Assembly (NCBI GenBank): GCA_030043175.1
Contig: JASHYD010000560.1
Span: 1-6,773 of the forward strand
Source of the DNA: Xanthobacteraceae bacterium
GTDB lineage: Bacteria > Pseudomonadota > Alphaproteobacteria > Rhizobiales > Xanthobacteraceae
Reading direction: 5' to 3'
Length of the DNA: 6,773 nucleotides
The translations under genes were made by a program, and so were the position numbers. Shown one piece after another: positions 6,634-6,773 of the stretch. The notes below the pieces were generated by a model. That model saw only the letters and a program-made list of their open reading frames with translations, did not search any database and was not told where the DNA came from. Within the stretch, counting starts at the first letter, position 1; each line of letters opens with the position of its first letter.

Positions 6634-6773
6634 GACGCTTTGACGGCCAGCCGTTGCTTTTCGGGGTGTTGCCAGACGTGAAGCCATTTTCGACAGCCAA
6701 TGATCTGTACCGATGTTGAATTGACTGGGCACCCCGAGTTTCGCTGAGCGGTGTGAAGTCCTTCGTTCATGAG

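Larger units (their letters stand above)
6468..6773. other. Non-coding right flank, possibly an insertion-sequence terminus
   Basis: No convincing gene is present; short open frames on the minus strand are not recognisable. The stretch carries TTGACTGGACACC at 6587-6599 and TTGACTGGGCACC at 6721-6733 (12 of 13 identical), an imperfect palindrome at 6564-6593, and a perfect 16-bp palindrome at 6618-6633. Repeated short motifs of this sort recall the terminal repeats of IS21-like elements, but no transposase is in view. No T-tailed hairpin terminator follows the NUP gene. Confidence 0.35.

Overview
This window looks like accessory DNA from a GC-rich proteobacterium, most likely an alphaproteobacterium of the Rhizobiales (Bradyrhizobium or Rhodopseudomonas-like). 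That placement is an inference from GC-rich third codon positions, a DUF2325 protein of the kind common in nitrogen-fixing alphaproteobacteria, a Tat-exported MsrB and close copies of both molybdenum storage protein subunits. It could be part of a nitrogen-fixation or symbiosis island, but no nif gene lies inside the window.

Layout from left to right. (1) Positions 29-1341, minus strand: a DUF2325 coiled-coil gene broken by an apparent one-base frameshift near 966-978. Its start lies 7 nt from a perfect 24-bp palindrome at 1349-1372 that resembles a ModE molybdate-repressor site (Mo-box). (2) About 1373-1830: an intergenic stretch with no recognisable gene. (3) 1831-2319, plus strand: a twin-arginine-exported methionine-R-sulfoxide reductase (MsrB), followed 14 nt later by the 5' stub of a DipZ/CcdA-type membrane thiol-electron transporter. 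The stub is cut short, and just past it (about 2657-2726) lies a sequence resembling the right end/omegaRNA of an IS200/IS605 (TnpB) element. (4) 2737-4394, minus strand: mosB then mosA, 14 nt apart, both intact and of the usual length, encoding the two subunits of the ATP-dependent molybdenum storage protein. (5) About 4395-5330: mostly degenerate DNA, holding one probable gene remnant on the minus strand and a 53-58 codon reading frame on the plus strand whose stop codon abuts the next gene's ribosome binding site. (6) 5331-6467, plus strand: an intact, signal-peptide-bearing protein of the purine nucleoside permease (NUP) family. (7) 6468-6773: non-coding or element-derived sequence with repeated TTGACTGG(A/G)CACC motifs, possibly an insertion-sequence terminus.

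The main theme is molybdenum. mosBA would build the oligomer that stores molybdate as polyoxomolybdate clusters, as a reserve for nitrogenase and other Mo enzymes. The nearby DUF2325 gene carries what looks like a molybdate-responsive operator, so it may be repressed when Mo is plentiful. The msrB/dipZ pair was once a periplasmic protein-repair unit, and loss of most of dipZ would leave MsrB without its linked electron donor. Gene debris, a frameshift and element ends show that the region is decaying and has been visited by mobile DNA. No clear new defence or biosynthetic system was found. The best novel lead is the Mo-box/DUF2325/mosBA linkage.
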